A stretch of DNA of 7,391 nucleotides. It comes from Methanosarcinaceae archaeon UBA470 (GTDB lineage: Archaea; Halobacteriota; Methanosarcinia; Methanosarcinales; Methanosarcinaceae). The stretch spans positions 1 to 7,391 of the forward strand of contig DAKU01000064.1 of NCBI GenBank assembly GCA_002508425.1, in the 5' to 3' direction. Shown here piece after piece: positions 6,826-7,391 of this stretch (its first letter is position 1; each line of letters opens with the position of its first letter). A program made the position numbers and the translations under genes. The notes under the pieces were generated by a model that was not told where the DNA came from, searched no databases, and saw only the letters and a program-made list of their open reading frames with translations.

Positions 6826-7143
6826 TTAAAGTCCGCATTCACCGGTACGTATGGTGTATGCACTCTCAACATGGTTCACGAAGATCTTTCCGTCTCCGTA
6901 CTTACCTGTGTGAGCTGAACTCTTTATTATTTCTACGACCTTTGACTTGTTCTCATCCTCGACTACCAGCATGAGCATTGTCTTTGGAAGCTCGTCGAAC
7001 TGTACCTCAGCTGTGTGAATACCTTTTTGCTTACCTCTTCCAAAGACATCTGTCTTGGTAAGGGAAACAAAACCTTCCTTCTCAAGAGCCTCAACGATAT
7101 CAGTTATCTTGTTCGGCCTGACTATTGCACGGATCATTTGCAT
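6826..7143 (-). CDS. nifI1: PII-like nitrogenase switch-off protein NifI1
   Basis: This 105-residue PII-family protein (also called GlnB1-like) is the partner of NifI2 in ammonium-dependent post-translational inhibition of nitrogenase. It begins MQMIRAIVRPNKI, the usual PII first strand. It has FGRGKQKGI (34-42) at the base of a short T-loop running to about residue 55, and the PII signature TGKYGDGKIFV (79-89) followed by SAYTIRTGECG. It is shorter than NifI2 mainly because of the T-loop. Either the first Met or the one two codons later could be the start. I chose the first because GAGGTGA at 7150-7156 sits six bases before it. Position directly after nifH and before nifI2 is diagnostic for NifI1 rather than a general GlnB or GlnK, which usually sits beside amtB. 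Confidence 0.95.
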   Translation of the reverse strand: MQMIRAIVRPNKITDIVEALEKEGFVSLTKTDVFGRGKQKGIHTAEVQFDELPKTMLMLVVEDENKSKVVEIIKSSAHTGKYGDGKIFVNHVESAYTIRTGECGL

Positions 7144-7149
7144 TTGTTT

Positions 7150-7156
7150 TCACCTC
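7150..7156 (-). promoter_or_regulatory. Shine-Dalgarno site of nifI1 overlapping the nifH stop
   Basis: The minus strand reads TGAGGTGAAAACAAATG, with the nifH stop TGA at 7155-7157 running into GAGGTGA, a near-perfect match to the archaeal ribosome-binding consensus. Spacing to the nifI1 ATG is six bases. It fixes the nifI1 start and lets ribosomes finishing nifH reinitiate. Confidence 0.75.
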
Positions 7157-7391
7157 AGAGTTCAACAATTCCGAATTCTACCATCATTGCTTCCAAGTCC
7201 TCCATTTCCATTGGCTTTGGAACCACGAACAGGTCATTGTTCTCGATGTTGCTGGCAAGTGTAAGATATTCCTGTGCCTGGCCACAATCAGGATCGAAGT
7301 CGATAACTACCTTTCTGTTGATCTCAGCACGCTGTACAATATTATCTCTTGGTACGAAGTGGATGAGCTTGCTTCCAAGCCTCTGTGCAAA
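7155..7391 (-). CDS. nifH: Nitrogenase Fe protein NifH, C-terminal 78 residues
   Basis: Reading the minus strand from 7391 gives 78 codons and a TGA. The translation begins FAQRLGSKLIHFVPRDN, continues VQRAEINRKVVIDFDPDC and ends in FVVPKPMEMEDLEAMMVEFG plus IVEL. This is the highly conserved C-terminal third of NifH, the homodimeric ATP-dependent reductase that delivers electrons to NifDK and also takes part in P-cluster and cofactor assembly. The P-loop, the [4Fe-4S] cysteines and the possible ADP-ribosylation arginine lie outside the window and cannot be checked. The gap to nifI1 is 11 bp, so nifH is the likely first gene of this operon and its promoter and operators are beyond the window edge. 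Confidence 0.97.
   Translation of the reverse strand, partial: FAQRLGSKLIHFVPRDNIVQRAEINRKVVIDFDPDCGQAQEYLTLASNIENNDLFVVPKPMEMEDLEAMMVEFGIVEL

Larger units (their letters stand above)
547..7391 (-). other. nifH-I1-I2-D-K-E-N operon (5' end outside window)
   Basis: Seven same-strand genes are separated by 11, 16, -4, 13, 21 and -4 bp. I see no internal terminator or obvious internal promoter. The order matches the nif operons of methanogens and some anaerobes. It encodes the structural enzyme, its ammonium-responsive inhibitors and the cofactor scaffold. It ends at nifN with a convergent gene immediately after, so nifX and nifB are not co-transcribed downstream here. Confidence 0.92.

Noticed and set aside
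6810..6872. Upstream in-frame extension of nifI2 starting at 6872 (21 extra residues).
   Set aside because: The extension does not resemble a PII N-terminus, overlaps nifI1 by 47 bp and would bypass the ribosome site in front of 6809; MKEITAIIR is the usual PII start.
6429..7143. General GlnB/GlnK nitrogen-signalling PII proteins.
   Set aside because: Position between nifH and nifD, the paired short and long T-loops and the absence of amtB point to NifI1 and NifI2.

Overview
The window carries most of a molybdenum-nitrogenase operon on the minus strand. In transcription order, from high to low coordinates, it reads nifH (3' end only), nifI1, nifI2, nifD, nifK, nifE, nifN. At the other end a partial nitroreductase-family gene on the plus strand converges on nifN. 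There are no tRNA or rRNA genes, insertion sequences, CRISPR arrays or phage genes, and almost every base is coding.

Organism: nifI1 and nifI2 lie between nifH and nifD, NifD has an insertion of about 50 residues, and NifK has a short N-terminus. Together these mark the group of nitrogenases found in methanogenic archaea and some anaerobic bacteria such as clostridia. The motif wording as I remember it, the archaeal-style Shine-Dalgarno sites and the HI1I2DKEN order best fit a methanogen or relative of the Methanosarcinales. Genus cannot be settled from this window, and an anaerobic bacterium is not strictly excluded.

Layout: 1-489 (+) is the nitroreductase-family flavoprotein, open at the window start. 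490-546 is a convergent spacer with a hairpin and a T-rich stretch. 547-1974 (-) is nifN, 1971-3449 (-) nifE, 3471-4841 (-) nifK, 4855-6432 (-) nifD, 6429-6809 (-) nifI2, 6826-7143 (-) nifI1 and 7155-7391 (-) the C-terminal 78 codons of nifH. All gaps are 21 bp or less. nifI2/nifD and nifE/nifN overlap by 4 bp (ATGA), and most genes have a clear Shine-Dalgarno sequence, so this looks like one polycistronic unit whose promoter lies beyond the window, upstream of nifH.

How it works: NifH (Fe protein) passes electrons to NifDK (MoFe protein), which reduces N2 at FeMo-cofactor. NifEN is the scaffold on which the cofactor is matured. NifI1 and NifI2 are PII-like proteins that in methanogens reversibly inhibit nitrogenase when ammonium rises. 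All expected P-cluster and cofactor ligands are visible in NifD and NifK, so the enzyme looks functional. nifB, nifV and nifX are not in the window.

The system is a known one. The details most worth following are: (1) NifN keeps all three NifK-type P-cluster cysteines, two of which Azotobacter NifN has lost; (2) NifN ends in a Cys/His-rich, metal-site-like tail; (3) NifE has an odd Ser/Asn/Ile-rich C-terminal extension whose DNA contains an inverted repeat.
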